DNA from: Paenibacillus crassostreae
GTDB lineage: Bacteria; Bacillota; Bacilli; Paenibacillales; Paenibacillaceae
Reading direction: 5' to 3'
NCBI RefSeq assembly: GCF_001857945.1
Contig: NZ_CP017770.1
Location: 2,914,001 to 2,978,000, forward strand
DNA: 64,000 nucleotides
Made by a program: the position numbers and the translations under genes
Notes under the pieces: generated by a model
What the model was told of the DNA's origin: nothing
The model's input: only the letters and a program-made list of their open reading frames with translations
Databases searched by the model: none
In this document: one piece after another, positions 26,647-38,113 of the stretch
How positions within the stretch are numbered: the first letter of the stretch is position 1
Layout: each line of letters opens with the position of its first letter

Positions 26647-27594
26647 TTAATTTTTAAGCAATTCATATTGACGGTTGATAATTCCTTCTGCCTTCTTGCC
26701 ATATGGACAGTAATCATCGTCGCTTGATGCATCCTGTGGATCATAGAGATTTGCTTTCCAATCCCATAACATGAATCCCTGCACCCAATCACGCTTACTG
26801 CATTGATCGAACATGACTCGGTAGAATTGAGCTTGTTCCTCCTCGTTCGGATCTCCTTGTAGCGACCAGTCATTAGGTAAATGCTGAGATCCTGTACGAC
26901 TAGGGCAACCGACCTCCATGAAGAAAAAGGGCTTGTCGTATTGCTGGACGACTTGTTCGATGCGATCTAGCTGCTCTTCCCAAGTGTTGATGGGGTAGTA
27001 TCCACTAGATGAGATCATATCAACAGCATCCCACCATTTGACCTGATCCTCCTGATATTTATCACAGTTATAAGTGACTATACCGGAATACACTTGTCTA
27101 ACATCGTGAATGAGTTGACGCCACTGTGTTTCCCGTCGATCAGTTTGTACCATTTCACACCCTACACAGAACATTTCACATCCTAGTTCCTCAGCGATGG
27201 CAGCATAATGGAGGATGAATCGAGTGTAGGAGGAGAACCATTCAGACCATTTCGGTTCACAAGGCACATCGATATCAAAAAAGTTAATATGTGCTCTCCA
27301 CGTACCATCAGCGCAGTTAACGATTGGCTTCAAGCAGACCTGAAGACCTAAGGATTGTGCCTTTTGAATAGCCCAACGTACTTCGGTATCCGTAACAGTA
27401 GGTTCATCTTCGAATAGGATTTCAGTAGAATGAGCAGTCTCCTGCAAGGCAGAGAATGCAATCGTAGTCCAATTCACACTTAGAGTACGAACCATTTCCT
27501 CCATGGAGTGTTCAGCACTTGGATTATTCCAAGTACCTCGGACACCCGTGAATCCCCATGTCATTCCCCCGATAAATGGATTGAGTGATTTCAT
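26647..27594 (-). CDS. GH113 beta-1,4-mannanase
   Basis: Retaining endo- or exo-beta-mannanase with a TIM barrel, like Alicyclobacillus ManA. The acid/base is E147 (CVGCEMVQTDR) and the nucleophile E227 (FFFMEVGCPS). FIGGMTWGFTGVRG opens the barrel. 315 residues, normal length, no signal peptide, so it acts on imported mannooligosaccharides. AGAGGT precedes the ATG; it follows the GH2 gene by 50 bp and precedes the epimerase by 17 bp. Release of mannobiose would feed the epimerase and phosphorylase. Confidence 0.92.
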   Translation of the reverse strand: MKSLNPFIGGMTWGFTGVRGTWNNPSAEHSMEEMVRTLSVNWTTIAFSALQETAHSTEILFEDEPTVTDTEVRWAIQKAQSLGLQVCLKPIVNCADGTWRAHINFFDIDVPCEPKWSEWFSSYTRFILHYAAIAEELGCEMFCVGCEMVQTDRRETQWRQLIHDVRQVYSGIVTYNCDKYQEDQVKWWDAVDMISSSGYYPINTWEEQLDRIEQVVQQYDKPFFFMEVGCPSRTGSQHLPNDWSLQGDPNEEEQAQFYRVMFDQCSKRDWVQGFMLWDWKANLYDPQDASSDDDYCPYGKKAEGIINRQYELLKN

Positions 27595-27644
27595 ATCTAT
27601 ACCTCTTTCTTTAAGTGATATAAAGGGTCGCTCGTAGCATCAAC

Positions 27645-30110
27645 TTAATCAGCCATATCAATGGCGCTACGGATCTGCAGTGCCGATTGAAGAGTCTCTA
27701 GAGTAACAGATGGTGCTAATGACGTTTTGTTCAGAGTTATCTTTTTCACATAATCAGGGCATAGGTCGAAGTAATTATCGCTCCATTTAGCATCGAGATC
27801 TGTAAATTCTAATTCCACGTATTTCGCAAGTTCATCTGATGTTAACTTCAGTTCGAAAGTAGATTCATCTTCAGACCATTCGGTAGTGATGGTTACCGGA
27901 TTTAGTATGAAATGTTTAGCAACTGAGAAGAGAAGAACACCTTCACTTACTCGATCGCAAGCTACATTATCGAGACTGTATTCTAAATAAGCGGAACGCA
28001 TATCATCATCTGTTAGAAGTGAAGTGAAATCGAGTTCAACTACAGATGTAGAACTAAGCGAATTGATTTCAACAGACTGAACTCCTTGAAGATACAGATC
28101 CGATGTCGTGCTACGGAGCTTCCAGGATACGTTTCCTGTGAATGAGTTCATCGTTTCGTTGGACACATGTAGTGCGACCTTCTTACCTTCTTCGCAAGCA
28201 GAGAGAAGAATTGGAGAGAAGAATCGTTTGGCGAAATAATGAAGAGCTTTCCAACGGCCGTAGTAATCAATACTTGACCAGGAAGCAACCGGCCAACAGT
28301 CATTTAGCTGCCAGTAGATCGCACCCATACAACGACCACGATGGCGTCTCCAATGTTCTACCCCGTATTTCATGGCTTCTGCTTGCAATAGCTGAGAGGC
28401 ATAGACAAGTGAAGAGAAATCTTTAGGATATTTGAAATTCTGAGAAAGATAGTACATGATCTTTCCATTTGCTCCATCATTCTTCTGATGTCTCTCCATG
28501 ACATAAGAGAAGATGTTACGATCCTCAGGCTCAGTGAAAGTTTCAATCGTCTTTAGGCTTGGGAAAGACTGAAAGCCAAATTCAGAGCAGAATCGGAAGT
28601 GGAATGAGCGATATTCAGTGAAAGGCTTCAGACCATGCCACACATCCCAGTAATGGTTATCTCCTCGGTTTGGATCGCTGGGGTTATCAAAACTACCACC
28701 AGATGATGGGGAGGAGGACCAATAGAATGTGTTGGGATCATATTGAGCGGCTACGTCTGCGAGAAGGACTTCAAATTGTTTGATGTAATCTTCCTTCATC
28801 TTCTCGGTCTTAGGGAATCCCCAGTCAACGATGGCTGATTCAATCTCGTTATTACCACACCAAATACCGAGCGAAGCGTGATGACGCAAGCGACGAATAT
28901 TATCAATCGCTTCTTGTTTAATGTTTGCTGCGAATTCATCAGTCATATCGTACACAGCACAGGCGAACATGAAATCTTGCCAGACAATAAGTCCGTAACG
29001 GTCACAGAGATCATAGAAATTGTGATCTGGGTAAATTCCTCCACCCCAAATACGAATGCAGTTAAAGTTCGCATCGATGCAATCGCGAATAAGAATTTCT
29101 GTTTTTTCCTTAGAGGTTCTAGGTAATAGATTATCTTCAGGAATGTAATTTGCACCCATAGCAAATATAGATACACCATTGATCTCGAATTCGAACGTTT
29201 CGCCCCAAGTATCAGGTTCTTGTTTAATCCGAATATTCCGTAGCCCAATCGTGTACTTCTGTTCATCGACTTTCATAGCACCATCAAAAAGCTCAATAGC
29301 TACTGTATAAAGGGGTTGATTGCCGTACCCATTAGGCCACCAAAGTTGTGGCTGATCGATTGCCATCGTAAAGGACTGAATTCCAGATTCAGCTTGATAT
29401 CGACTCTGTATCAATTGTCCATCTGGAGTTGTGATGATGACTTCGACGTTTAATTGTTCCGAACTCCATGATTCTAACTCTAGGCGAAGGTCTAATTCGA
29501 CTTGTTCTTCTGTGTGATGCTGAGTCATATAGACATCTTGAATACGTGCAGTGTTGTGTGCTTTTAGATAAATATCTCTCCAGATACCTGCATCGGGTAA
29601 TTGTGGACCCCAATCCCAACCATAACTGGAATGAGCTTTACGAATGTGAGGGAAGCCGTCAACAGTTGTCTCAACACCCCATAAATAAGAAGCTTCTTGT
29701 TTATGTGCAATATAATCCAACGTATTATGGAAATGAATCTCGATGTCATTCGTTCCTAGTTGGATATAAGGTTTAATGTCAAGAACATAAGTGCGGTGCA
29801 TGTTATTGGTATTAGCGATAAGGTGACCATTGACATGAATGGAAGTAAGCGTATCCAGTCCTTCGCATATTAACTCTAGGCGATCACTCTGATAAATATC
29901 ATTTCCTACATCGAAACTGCGGGAATAGCGGTACTCTCGTTGCATAATGTCTTTGCTATTCTTCTCGTTATCACGATAGAAAGGATCAGCAATAATTTCA
30001 GCCTCTAGTAAATCGTTATATACGGAACCTGGTACTTGCACTTCAGTTGAAATATGTCCTTCTTCATCTTGTAGTTGCCATAATCCGGTTAGTGTTAGGA
30101 TTTCCATCAT
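27645..30110 (-). CDS. GH2 beta-mannosidase
   Basis: Exo-acting retaining beta-mannosidase releasing mannose from non-reducing ends of mannooligosaccharides, cytoplasmic. N-terminal sugar-binding domain ([32 protein letters not shown]), immunoglobulin-like domain, TIM barrel with acid/base near E422 (GNNEIESA) and nucleophile near E510 (CSEFGFQSF), and a C-terminal beta domain. ATG ATG at 30110/30107 lies 5 or 8 nt after GGAG; about 821 residues, normal for the family. First gene of the mannan operon; a palindrome just before the ribosome site may be its operator. Confidence 0.94.
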   Translation of the reverse strand: MMEILTLTGLWQLQDEEGHISTEVQVPGSVYNDLLEAEIIADPFYRDNEKNSKDIMQREYRYSRSFDVGNDIYQSDRLELICEGLDTLTSIHVNGHLIANTNNMHRTYVLDIKPYIQLGTNDIEIHFHNTLDYIAHKQEASYLWGVETTVDGFPHIRKAHSSYGWDWGPQLPDAGIWRDIYLKAHNTARIQDVYMTQHHTEEQVELDLRLELESWSSEQLNVEVIITTPDGQLIQSRYQAESGIQSFTMAIDQPQLWWPNGYGNQPLYTVAIELFDGAMKVDEQKYTIGLRNIRIKQEPDTWGETFEFEINGVSIFAMGANYIPEDNLLPRTSKEKTEILIRDCIDANFNCIRIWGGGIYPDHNFYDLCDRYGLIVWQDFMFACAVYDMTDEFAANIKQEAIDNIRRLRHHASLGIWCGNNEIESAIVDWGFPKTEKMKEDYIKQFEVLLADVAAQYDPNTFYWSSSPSSGGSFDNPSDPNRGDNHYWDVWHGLKPFTEYRSFHFRFCSEFGFQSFPSLKTIETFTEPEDRNIFSYVMERHQKNDGANGKIMYYLSQNFKYPKDFSSLVYASQLLQAEAMKYGVEHWRRHRGRCMGAIYWQLNDCWPVASWSSIDYYGRWKALHYFAKRFFSPILLSACEEGKKVALHVSNETMNSFTGNVSWKLRSTTSDLYLQGVQSVEINSLSSTSVVELDFTSLLTDDDMRSAYLEYSLDNVACDRVSEGVLLFSVAKHFILNPVTITTEWSEDESTFELKLTSDELAKYVELEFTDLDAKWSDNYFDLCPDYVKKITLNKTSLAPSVTLETLQSALQIRSAIDMAD

Positions 30111-30126
30111 GAAGTCTCCTTTTCTC

Positions 30127-30146
30127 AACAAATATTATTATTTGTT
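30127..30146 (-). promoter_or_regulatory. Palindrome upstream of mannan operon
   Basis: Perfect 8-bp arms AACAAATA-TTAT-TATTTGTT, about 17 bp before the GH2 start. The position suits a repressor site. Its AT-rich centre differs from the CG centre usual for LacI-family operators, so the link to the LacI gene is weak. Confidence 0.4.
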
Positions 30147-30315
30147 TTTAATTTGTTATTTAAATTAGCTACTTTATTTATAAGCTTATTTCGCAATAAT
30201 TTCAAGACTTAATATGGATTACTAACAATATCTATGAATAAATAAGTTAAATTGATGATCTAATAAAAAATATGTTATTAAAATGTTATTTTTTTCAGAG
30301 AATGTTTAAGTACAG

Positions 30316-30361
30316 GAAAAAGATGCCTCTCAGCCATTTATATAGCTGTGGAGACACCTTT
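30316..30361 (-). terminator. Terminator of LTA synthase-like gene
   Basis: On the minus strand, stem AAAGGTGTCTCCACAGC with GCTGAGAGGCATCTTT, followed by TTT. It lies 28 bp after the stop codon. Confidence 0.75.
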
Positions 30362-30389
30362 ATAGACTTAGATATATTGGAACAATAAT

Positions 30390-32252
30390 TTATTCTTGAA
30401 CGCGATCGGGAAGCTGGCTCACATAGCTGTCGGATAGGTGAAGAAGCTTCAATGCCCGTTCATATTCTGCTTCTGTTGCGCTTATAGAATCTTCACCTTC
30501 ACCAGCGAATGGGTAATGAGTACCGTCTTCGTATCCATTACCAGGCAGGAATAGGGCACTATCGCTCATAAAAGAACCCGTGGGCAGATAATATCTCTCT
30601 GGTAGCAAATTATAGCTTTGATTAAGAAGATCCTGTCCGAAATGAATTTGTTGGTTAAGCGATGCGCCTACTAGGTTGGCTATCGTTGGCATAACGTCAA
30701 CTTGCCCACCAATCTGCTCTAGAACACGTGATGAAGTGATACCATTGCCACTAATAATAAGGGGAATATTCATCATGTCCGCATAGCTATATTCATGTCC
30801 ATAGATTTCTTGCAACAGCTCCTCATCATCATTATCAAGAGAATATAAAGGTAAACCTAAATGATCTCCGTAAGTAATAACAAGGCTGTTGTCCCATACG
30901 CCATTCTCCTTAAGTTCCTCGATGAATTGGCCTAAAGCATAATCAGCATAATTCTGTGAACGAATATAATCACCAACGAATGTGTCCTCGTAACGTTCTG
31001 GTAAAGTCATCTGATATTTATCTTCTGGAATAGTATATGGATGATGAGCTGTCATCGAGATAACTTGAGCATAAAAGGGTTTTTCTTGATCATCCATCTC
31101 TTTAAGTTTATCTGCAGTTTTCTCATAGAGTACTTCATCAGAAGATCCGAAGAAAATAACATCTTTATCTTCGAAGAACTCTTGTGCATAATATTTGTCG
31201 AACCCAAGCGCAGCATATAGTTCTCTACGATTCCAAAACTCAACATCATTCGTATGAAAGGTTGCAGTCTGATATCCGAATTCTTTCAGCAGTTTGGGGA
31301 GGCTCGGTAAATGCTTGTTAGCATAGACTTGAGTTGCTGCCCCGTTAGGTGGAATATAAAAAGAAGTATTAACAACAAATTCTGCATCTGAAGTATTACC
31401 TTGACCGACTTGCTGATAAAAATTAGGGAAGTACAAGCTTCCTGCAGCAAGCTTATTCATATTAGGAGTAATTTCATGTCCGTCGATCTTAAGATCGATG
31501 AGAAAGTTCTGAAAGGACTCCATTTGAAGGATAATGACGTTTTTCCCTTCAGCCTTCTGCCAGTAAGCAGAGGGTGATGGTAAGGTCACTCCTTTTAACT
31601 CATTAATCGATTCTTGTGTAATGTTGCTGCTAGGAATCCAATCTGTATTCTCTTTGGCGAGAATCGTGTAGGTCTCATAACTGAGAATTCCCATCTCTTG
31701 AGCTTGAGTGATTTCACTCATACTAGCACGATTAGGAAGGATGTTGAACAAACACACGACCAAGGAGAGGATGAATAAAGCAAATGTACCTTTACTTCTT
31801 CCTTTTTTCGCTGTGTGTAACCGCCAAGTTTTAAACTTTTCATTGCGGAGTGCTAGGATGAAGAAGATAATAATGTCCGTAAAAATGAATAAATAATAGG
31901 GATCAAGCAATGAAAAAACACTGTTACGAACTGCGGTTACCTGATTCACTTGTTCTAATGCGTGGTAAGTTACGATAACTCCGTAATATTTATAATACAT
32001 AATGACTGCGAAATATATTGCTGTTATAAGTAGATCGATCAATATATACAGGCTGACTTTTCGTTTGCTCGCGAAGAACTCAACAAGCGTAAACAGCATC
32101 CAGATATAGGGTAGTTCGGTAAGAATCAATTTCCACGGAAATGGATCTCCGAAAGTTACTGCCCAAGTTAAATATCCTTTTAGCATTAGTATGATGGTGA
32201 ATAGAACAAAAGGCGTCTTCAGAATACTTTTCGTTGACGTTGACCAAGACAT
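30390..32252 (-). CDS. LTA synthase-family sulfatase (LtaS/YfnI type)
   Basis: Membrane enzyme of the lipoteichoic-acid synthase family, transferring glycerol phosphate from phosphatidylglycerol to a growing chain on the outer face. Five membrane helices in the first 170 residues, then an extracellular sulfatase-like domain with metal ligand E245 (LQMESFQN), nucleophile T287 (GQGNTSDAEF), and TYGDHLGLP near the end. 620 residues, full length. It could be LTA synthase, primase or a stress paralogue (LtaS, YvgJ, YfnI, YqgS are separate in B. subtilis). The leader before ATG 32252 is shared with the divergent receptor gene. Confidence 0.9.
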   Translation of the reverse strand: MSWSTSTKSILKTPFVLFTIILMLKGYLTWAVTFGDPFPWKLILTELPYIWMLFTLVEFFASKRKVSLYILIDLLITAIYFAVIMYYKYYGVIVTYHALEQVNQVTAVRNSVFSLLDPYYLFIFTDIIIFFILALRNEKFKTWRLHTAKKGRSKGTFALFILSLVVCLFNILPNRASMSEITQAQEMGILSYETYTILAKENTDWIPSSNITQESINELKGVTLPSPSAYWQKAEGKNVIILQMESFQNFLIDLKIDGHEITPNMNKLAAGSLYFPNFYQQVGQGNTSDAEFVVNTSFYIPPNGAATQVYANKHLPSLPKLLKEFGYQTATFHTNDVEFWNRRELYAALGFDKYYAQEFFEDKDVIFFGSSDEVLYEKTADKLKEMDDQEKPFYAQVISMTAHHPYTIPEDKYQMTLPERYEDTFVGDYIRSQNYADYALGQFIEELKENGVWDNSLVITYGDHLGLPLYSLDNDDEELLQEIYGHEYSYADMMNIPLIISGNGITSSRVLEQIGGQVDVMPTIANLVGASLNQQIHFGQDLLNQSYNLLPERYYLPTGSFMSDSALFLPGNGYEDGTHYPFAGEGEDSISATEAEYERALKLLHLSDSYVSQLPDRVQE

Positions 32253-32496
32253 ATGAATAACGTCCTTTCATGGATAATCAATAGATATAGAACTAATAAA
32301 TGGCCACAGACAATAAATATTATTATGCGCTCGTGGAAGGTGAATGTCAAAAAATAGGTTTGGATATCGCTGTAATTATTTTTTTTAGAATATCGTAATT
32401 TAAACATTGTAATATTAGAAAATATTAGGTACAATGACCCAATAAAGAATAATGTTAAATTAGTTAACATTGCCGCGTCATATTGGGGGGATATTT

Positions 32497-34704
32497 ATGT
32501 TCGAGTGGTTAGGTTTCAAAACAGGACTACCACTATGGTGGTCGTATCGGTTAAATCAGCATATGAAGAACGATATAGAAGAAATATTCGAAGGCATAGC
32601 CTTCACGCGGATGGATATTTTGAAGGACTGGGTTGATGAATATTGGTCACATTTAGAACGGTTACTTGGACAGATGGTGTCTAATGGACTATACGCTGAT
32701 CATTATAAGGATTCTGGATACCTACTTGATAGTTTATTTGCAGCTTCTAGAAAACGAGGGATAGCCTTTTCAGAAATTTTTCTGCTAGATCAGAATCGAA
32801 ACGTTACTTTTTCCACGTATTCAAATCATATCGGAATGCAATATAGTGATGATGCTGAGATTACTAAAGCTATCCAACACTCATCGTATGATAAGAAGTG
32901 TCTATTAGGTCCCTACGCTGATCCTTTAACATTAGAAATAGGTCCAAGTACCTCAAGGTTTCATGATGAGATGACTCTGCTCTACATAGTGCCTATCGTT
33001 GAAAAGGGGGTCTGGAAAGGCGCTCTTTGTGGTCGAGTTCCGAATGATGTCCTTGGTGATCTGATCCAAAGGGAGTCTGGTCATGTGTACCCCGATTCAG
33101 GAGACAATTATATATTTATGGCGAAGCCTAACTTGAATAAAGGTATTACTCCTGGGACAGCTTTATCGCGTAGTCGATTTGAAGATGTTACCTTTACACA
33201 TGGAGATAATCTTAAAGAAGGGATTCATACAGATTTTGGCATGGTTCAAGTACAGCAACATACCGAATTAGAGTTAATTTTTAAAGATCCGGCAACTGGT
33301 GAACTACATCCTGGTGTTGCTAATACGATTCGCAATGGAAGCAATCTGTTTGTGGAATTCCCGGGGTATTCGGATTATCGTCATATTCCTGTCATAGGTA
33401 AAGGAGTGACTTTTCAGCTTCCTCACTGTCCAGATGTATGGGGTATGATGTGTGAAGGTGATTTGGAAGAAGTTTATCGAATTCGAAGCATAGGCTGGAA
33501 GATAAAGAAGATGAATATGATGTCTGCACTATGCTTCGTTGCTCTTAATATTCTCATGTATGTGATTATGTCCAATATGGATTCCGTGGTCTTAGGTGCG
33601 ACTGTCGTAGGCATTGTAAACATCCTATTGGGCTATACTATCCAATCGATATCAGAAGGAAAGGCGAACAAGCCCATCGTACGTAATATGAGTCGTTTGA
33701 ACCAATTCGTTCGACTTAACGCAGAGGGAAAAGGGGATTTGACGAAACGTCTACCTATTCAGGAATTCTCTAATGATGAGACCCGAGAGTTGGCAAAATG
33801 GATTAACAACATGATTGACTCATTGGAAGGGATCATGCTTAAAGTGAAATATGCTGCTGAGGACGTAATACATAGTCAGGAGCTTCTCAAAGAGTCAACG
33901 GCATCTACTGAGAGCTCTACAAATCGAGTAAGTGGGAAAATTTTACTGATGATTCGTGGTATTCGTAGTCAACTAAAGGATATCGATGTAGCTAAGGATG
34001 TCTCTCTTCATATGAGTGATACACTTCGCGAGCTTGAACAATCAGCAACAAATCAAATTGCGATAGCTCAAGAAGAAGTAGAGCATATTGGTGACAAGAT
34101 GCATCAAATTAAATTTAAGGTTGAAGAGAGCAATCGTACCATTCGTGATTTCCTAGATACCACTCAGAATATTAGTAAGGTTCTCCAATCGATTGAAGAA
34201 ATATCAGCACAGACCCACTTGCTATCGTTGAATGCATCTATTGAAGCGGCTCATGCGGGAGAGCACGGTAGAGGATTCGCTATCGTTGCGGATGAGATCC
34301 GAAAGCTAGCGGAATTAACGAATGGATCTACAACACAGATTAAAGACATCATTTCTACGATTAATAGACAAGTCGAAATTGCATTCCAATATATGGGCGA
34401 GGGGTCGGAAACAGTCATAGAAGGAAATAATATGGTTGCTAGTGCGAAAGAGATACTAAGTAATGCAAATAGCCATGATACTCAGAAGACGAAAGTCGTG
34501 GATGAAGTGGTAGCGTTGATGGAAAAGATTGCTACTGTAAGTATCGATAATCGGAAAATTTCCGCTGATGTGGAACAGACTGTTCAAGATTTACAGACCG
34601 ACGTGGTTCATGCTCGAAGCACATCAGAGAATGTAGATTCCATTACACAATCGCTTCTTCAAATGGTGAACCAGTTCCAGTTAACAGATCGTACGCAACG
34701 ATAA
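32497..34704 (+). CDS. Chemotaxis receptor with N-terminal sensor lacking a leading membrane helix
   Basis: 735-residue methyl-accepting protein. Unlike standard receptors it has no hydrophobic N-terminus: about 340 mostly polar residues come first, with a Cache-like stretch (FSEIFLLDQNRNVTFSTYSNHIG...TLLYIVPIVEKGVWKGALCGRV). Two close membrane helices follow near residues 340-385 (MSALCFVALNILMYVIMS and LGATVVGIVNILLGYTI), then HAMP-like sequence and the signalling tip (SLNASIEAAHAGEHGRGFAIVADE). The predicted topology is a cytoplasmic sensor on a membrane hairpin. I start at ATG 32497 after GGGGGG. Ligand unknown. Confidence 0.88.
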   Translation: MFEWLGFKTGLPLWWSYRLNQHMKNDIEEIFEGIAFTRMDILKDWVDEYWSHLERLLGQMVSNGLYADHYKDSGYLLDSLFAASRKRGIAFSEIFLLDQNRNVTFSTYSNHIGMQYSDDAEITKAIQHSSYDKKCLLGPYADPLTLEIGPSTSRFHDEMTLLYIVPIVEKGVWKGALCGRVPNDVLGDLIQRESGHVYPDSGDNYIFMAKPNLNKGITPGTALSRSRFEDVTFTHGDNLKEGIHTDFGMVQVQQHTELELIFKDPATGELHPGVANTIRNGSNLFVEFPGYSDYRHIPVIGKGVTFQLPHCPDVWGMMCEGDLEEVYRIRSIGWKIKKMNMMSALCFVALNILMYVIMSNMDSVVLGATVVGIVNILLGYTIQSISEGKANKPIVRNMSRLNQFVRLNAEGKGDLTKRLPIQEFSNDETRELAKWINNMIDSLEGIMLKVKYAAEDVIHSQELLKESTASTESSTNRVSGKILLMIRGIRSQLKDIDVAKDVSLHMSDTLRELEQSATNQIAIAQEEVEHIGDKMHQIKFKVEESNRTIRDFLDTTQNISKVLQSIEEISAQTHLLSLNASIEAAHAGEHGRGFAIVADEIRKLAELTNGSTTQIKDIISTINRQVEIAFQYMGEGSETVIEGNNMVASAKEILSNANSHDTQKTKVVDEVVALMEKIATVSIDNRKISADVEQTVQDLQTDVVHARSTSENVDSITQSLLQMVNQFQLTDRTQR

Positions 34705-34715
34705 ATGCATACAAA

Positions 34716-34761
34716 AAGAGCATCGCGTAATCAGTATAATGGCTGATTACGCGATGCTCTT
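34716..34761. terminator. Bidirectional terminator
   Basis: Perfect 19-bp stem (AAGAGCATCGCGTAATCAG and complement) with an 8-nt loop, A run before and short T run after; between convergent receptor and gdhA genes. Confidence 0.9.
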
Positions 34762-34788
34762 CACAACATAAGTACATAAAAAGGGTAA

Positions 34789-36183
<1,395 letters not shown>

Positions 36184-36202
36184 CTAGTAACTCATTTTTC
36201 TC

Positions 36203-36260
36203 TGTATAATAGAGAAATTATACACTTTTTATGAGGCACTTCAACACTTTAACCGGTTAA
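36203..36260 (-). promoter_or_regulatory. gdhA promoter with flanking palindromes
   Basis: On the minus strand: TTGAAG (36239-36244), 16 nt, TATAAT (36217-36222), a good sigma-A promoter about 50 bp before gdhA. The -10 lies in a perfect palindrome TGTATAAT-N6-ATTATACA (36203-36224), and TTAACCGGTTAA (36249-36260) sits 4 bp upstream of the -35. The latter resembles a cre site with two mismatches. Regulators are inferred, not known. Confidence 0.6.
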
Positions 36261-36265
36261 TTGAT

Positions 36266-36303
36266 CATCATAATTTTTTATTGCTGTATGATGGTTTTTT
36301 TTA
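36266..36303 (+). terminator. Hairpin with T8 on plus strand, no obvious gene upstream
   Basis: Stem CATCATA/TATGATG followed by GTTTTTTTTA. On the plus strand nothing annotated precedes it except the divergent gdhA promoter, so it could end a short RNA or simply insulate the next gene. Confidence 0.45.
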
Positions 36304-36449
36304 TACAGTGAAATGAAACCCATTATTTGTAATTCATTATCAAGAGATCCTCCTGCAAAACTTGTATTCGTATGTTCAGATAGGATACTGTAAGTATTAT
36401 ATAATTATTCATTAATTTCTAATGCTATTTAACGTTGGAGGGAAGAACT

Positions 36450-37430
36450 ATGATGCAACAATTACGAATTGGGATGATTGGAACAGGGTGGTTCTCACAA
36501 GTTCATGCAGATAATTTGATTGTGATGGAAGGGCTCAAGCTTCAAGCTATTTGTGGTAGTAGTATAGACAAAGGAAAACAAATGGCTAAACATTATGGAG
36601 CAAATGGTTACGGAAATGTGACAGAGATGCTGGAAGCTGAACAGCTTGATGCTGTATATATCTGTGTACCACCAATGGTACATGGGGAAATCGAAGAGCA
36701 GTTAATTGAAAGAGGTATTCCATTTCTTGTAGAGAAACCTATTGCAATTAACTCAGAAGTACCTCGCCAATTGCTGCAAAAAATTAAAGATAAATCATTA
36801 CTGACTTCCGTTGGATATCACTTACGATATAAAGAAACAGTCCATCAAATGAAACAATTACTTAGTGAGCAAATGGTTGGTATGGCTGTGGGACAATGGA
36901 TGGGTAGTATGCCTGGCGTGTCATGGTGGAGACAACAAGAAGGATCAGGTGGACAATTTATTGAGCAGACAACGCACATTGTTGATATTCTAAGATATTG
37001 CCTGGGAGAAGTTGAAGAGGTCTACGCCGTATATGGGAATCGTGTTGCACATGAGCAACATGAAAATGTAAGCGTTGCCGATGTGGGTACAGTAACGTTG
37101 AAGCTGATGAATGGTGTGATTGCGAACATCTCTAATACCTGTATTCTTCCAGGTAATGTAGACCAGTCAGGAATCACGTTCTATACAAATGAAGGATTGC
37201 TGGACTGGAATAATAACAGATTGAATGTGGTGACATCCAATATTCGTACAGAGTATAGCGATCCAACCAATCCCTATGTGGCAGAAAGTGAAGCATTCAT
37301 CCATGCCATACGTACGGGTGATTCCTCACGGATCCGTTCGGATTATGAGGATGCTTTCAAGACCCAACTAGTGACTTCTGCCGCATTAGAATCTGCCAAC
37401 ACAGGACTACCAACCAAGATTCAATATTAA
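36450..37430 (+). CDS. Gfo/Idh/MocA-family oxidoreductase
   Basis: NAD(P)-dependent dehydrogenase likely acting on a sugar, inositol or related polyol; substrate unknown. N-terminal Rossmann fold (RIGMIGTGWFSQVHADNL), the EKP motif with its conserved Lys (FLVEKPIAIN, about residues 93-102), and a C-terminal alpha/beta domain with EQTTHIVDILRYCLG carrying the usual His. 326 residues. I choose ATG 36450, 7 nt after GGAGGG; a TTG five codons upstream overlaps that site. Its stop overlaps the convergent cidB stop by 4 bp, so no terminator separates the two. Confidence 0.9.
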   Translation: MMQQLRIGMIGTGWFSQVHADNLIVMEGLKLQAICGSSIDKGKQMAKHYGANGYGNVTEMLEAEQLDAVYICVPPMVHGEIEEQLIERGIPFLVEKPIAINSEVPRQLLQKIKDKSLLTSVGYHLRYKETVHQMKQLLSEQMVGMAVGQWMGSMPGVSWWRQQEGSGGQFIEQTTHIVDILRYCLGEVEEVYAVYGNRVAHEQHENVSVADVGTVTLKLMNGVIANISNTCILPGNVDQSGITFYTNEGLLDWNNNRLNVVTSNIRTEYSDPTNPYVAESEAFIHAIRTGDSSRIRSDYEDAFKTQLVTSAALESANTGLPTKIQY

Positions 37431-38113
37431 TATTGTAATAATATTGACATCATGTAAGGTGCCATACCTAAGGTGAACAGAGCTGCCAGAATCATCGAGA
37501 TGCTGGAGATGGTACCACTTAATTTACTTAGTTCAAATGCTTTGGATGTGCCCATTCCATGTGCGCTTGTTCCGAGTAAGATCCCTCTCGCAACTTCATT
37601 ATCAATATGAAAAATTTTTAATACAGAAGGACCGATGATCGTTCCAAGAAGTCCTGTGATAATAACAAATACAGCCGTGATATTAGGAACCCCACCTATG
37701 ACTTCAGATACATTGATGGCAATGGGTGTTGTAATCGAGCGTGGCATAAGGCTAGTTACAAGTGAACTGTTTAGATGCATCCATTTACCAAGAACAACAG
37801 ATGTGATCATGGCGACGATTGAACCAAACAGTACGCTGGCGATAATCTCGACGGCGTGCTTTTTTAATACTTTGAAATGTTTATACAAAGGAACTGCAAA
37901 TGCTACGGTTGCGGGTTGGAGTAAATCACTGAGCCATTGACCACCCATGTTGTAGGTTTCGTACGGCACTCCTCCCCATAGTAACAAGAGAACAAGAGCT
38001 AATGGTGTAATTAATAATGGGGATAAGAATACTTTTGTCCACTTCTTATAGATGAATTTAGCCGTATAATAAATGGTGAGAGTGAGTATTAGGTATAGTA
38101 TTCCGGTCATCAT
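37427..38113 (-). CDS. cidB: LrgB/CidB-family membrane protein
   Basis: Polytopic membrane protein partnering a CidA/LrgA-type holin-like protein. Related pairs affect murein hydrolase activity and cell lysis, and some B. subtilis members take up pyruvate. 228 residues with the family motif SLMPRSITTPIAINVSEVIGG and LLGTSAHGMGTSKAFE. ATG ATG at 38113/38110 overlaps the cidA stop, so the two are translationally coupled. The divergent LysR gene makes this resemble ywbHG-ywbI (cidAB-cidR) of B. subtilis rather than lrgAB-lytSR. Confidence 0.85.
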   Translation of the reverse strand: MMTGILYLILTLTIYYTAKFIYKKWTKVFLSPLLITPLALVLLLLWGGVPYETYNMGGQWLSDLLQPATVAFAVPLYKHFKVLKKHAVEIIASVLFGSIVAMITSVVLGKWMHLNSSLVTSLMPRSITTPIAINVSEVIGGVPNITAVFVIITGLLGTIIGPSVLKIFHIDNEVARGILLGTSAHGMGTSKAFELSKLSGTISSISMILAALFTLGMAPYMMSILLQY

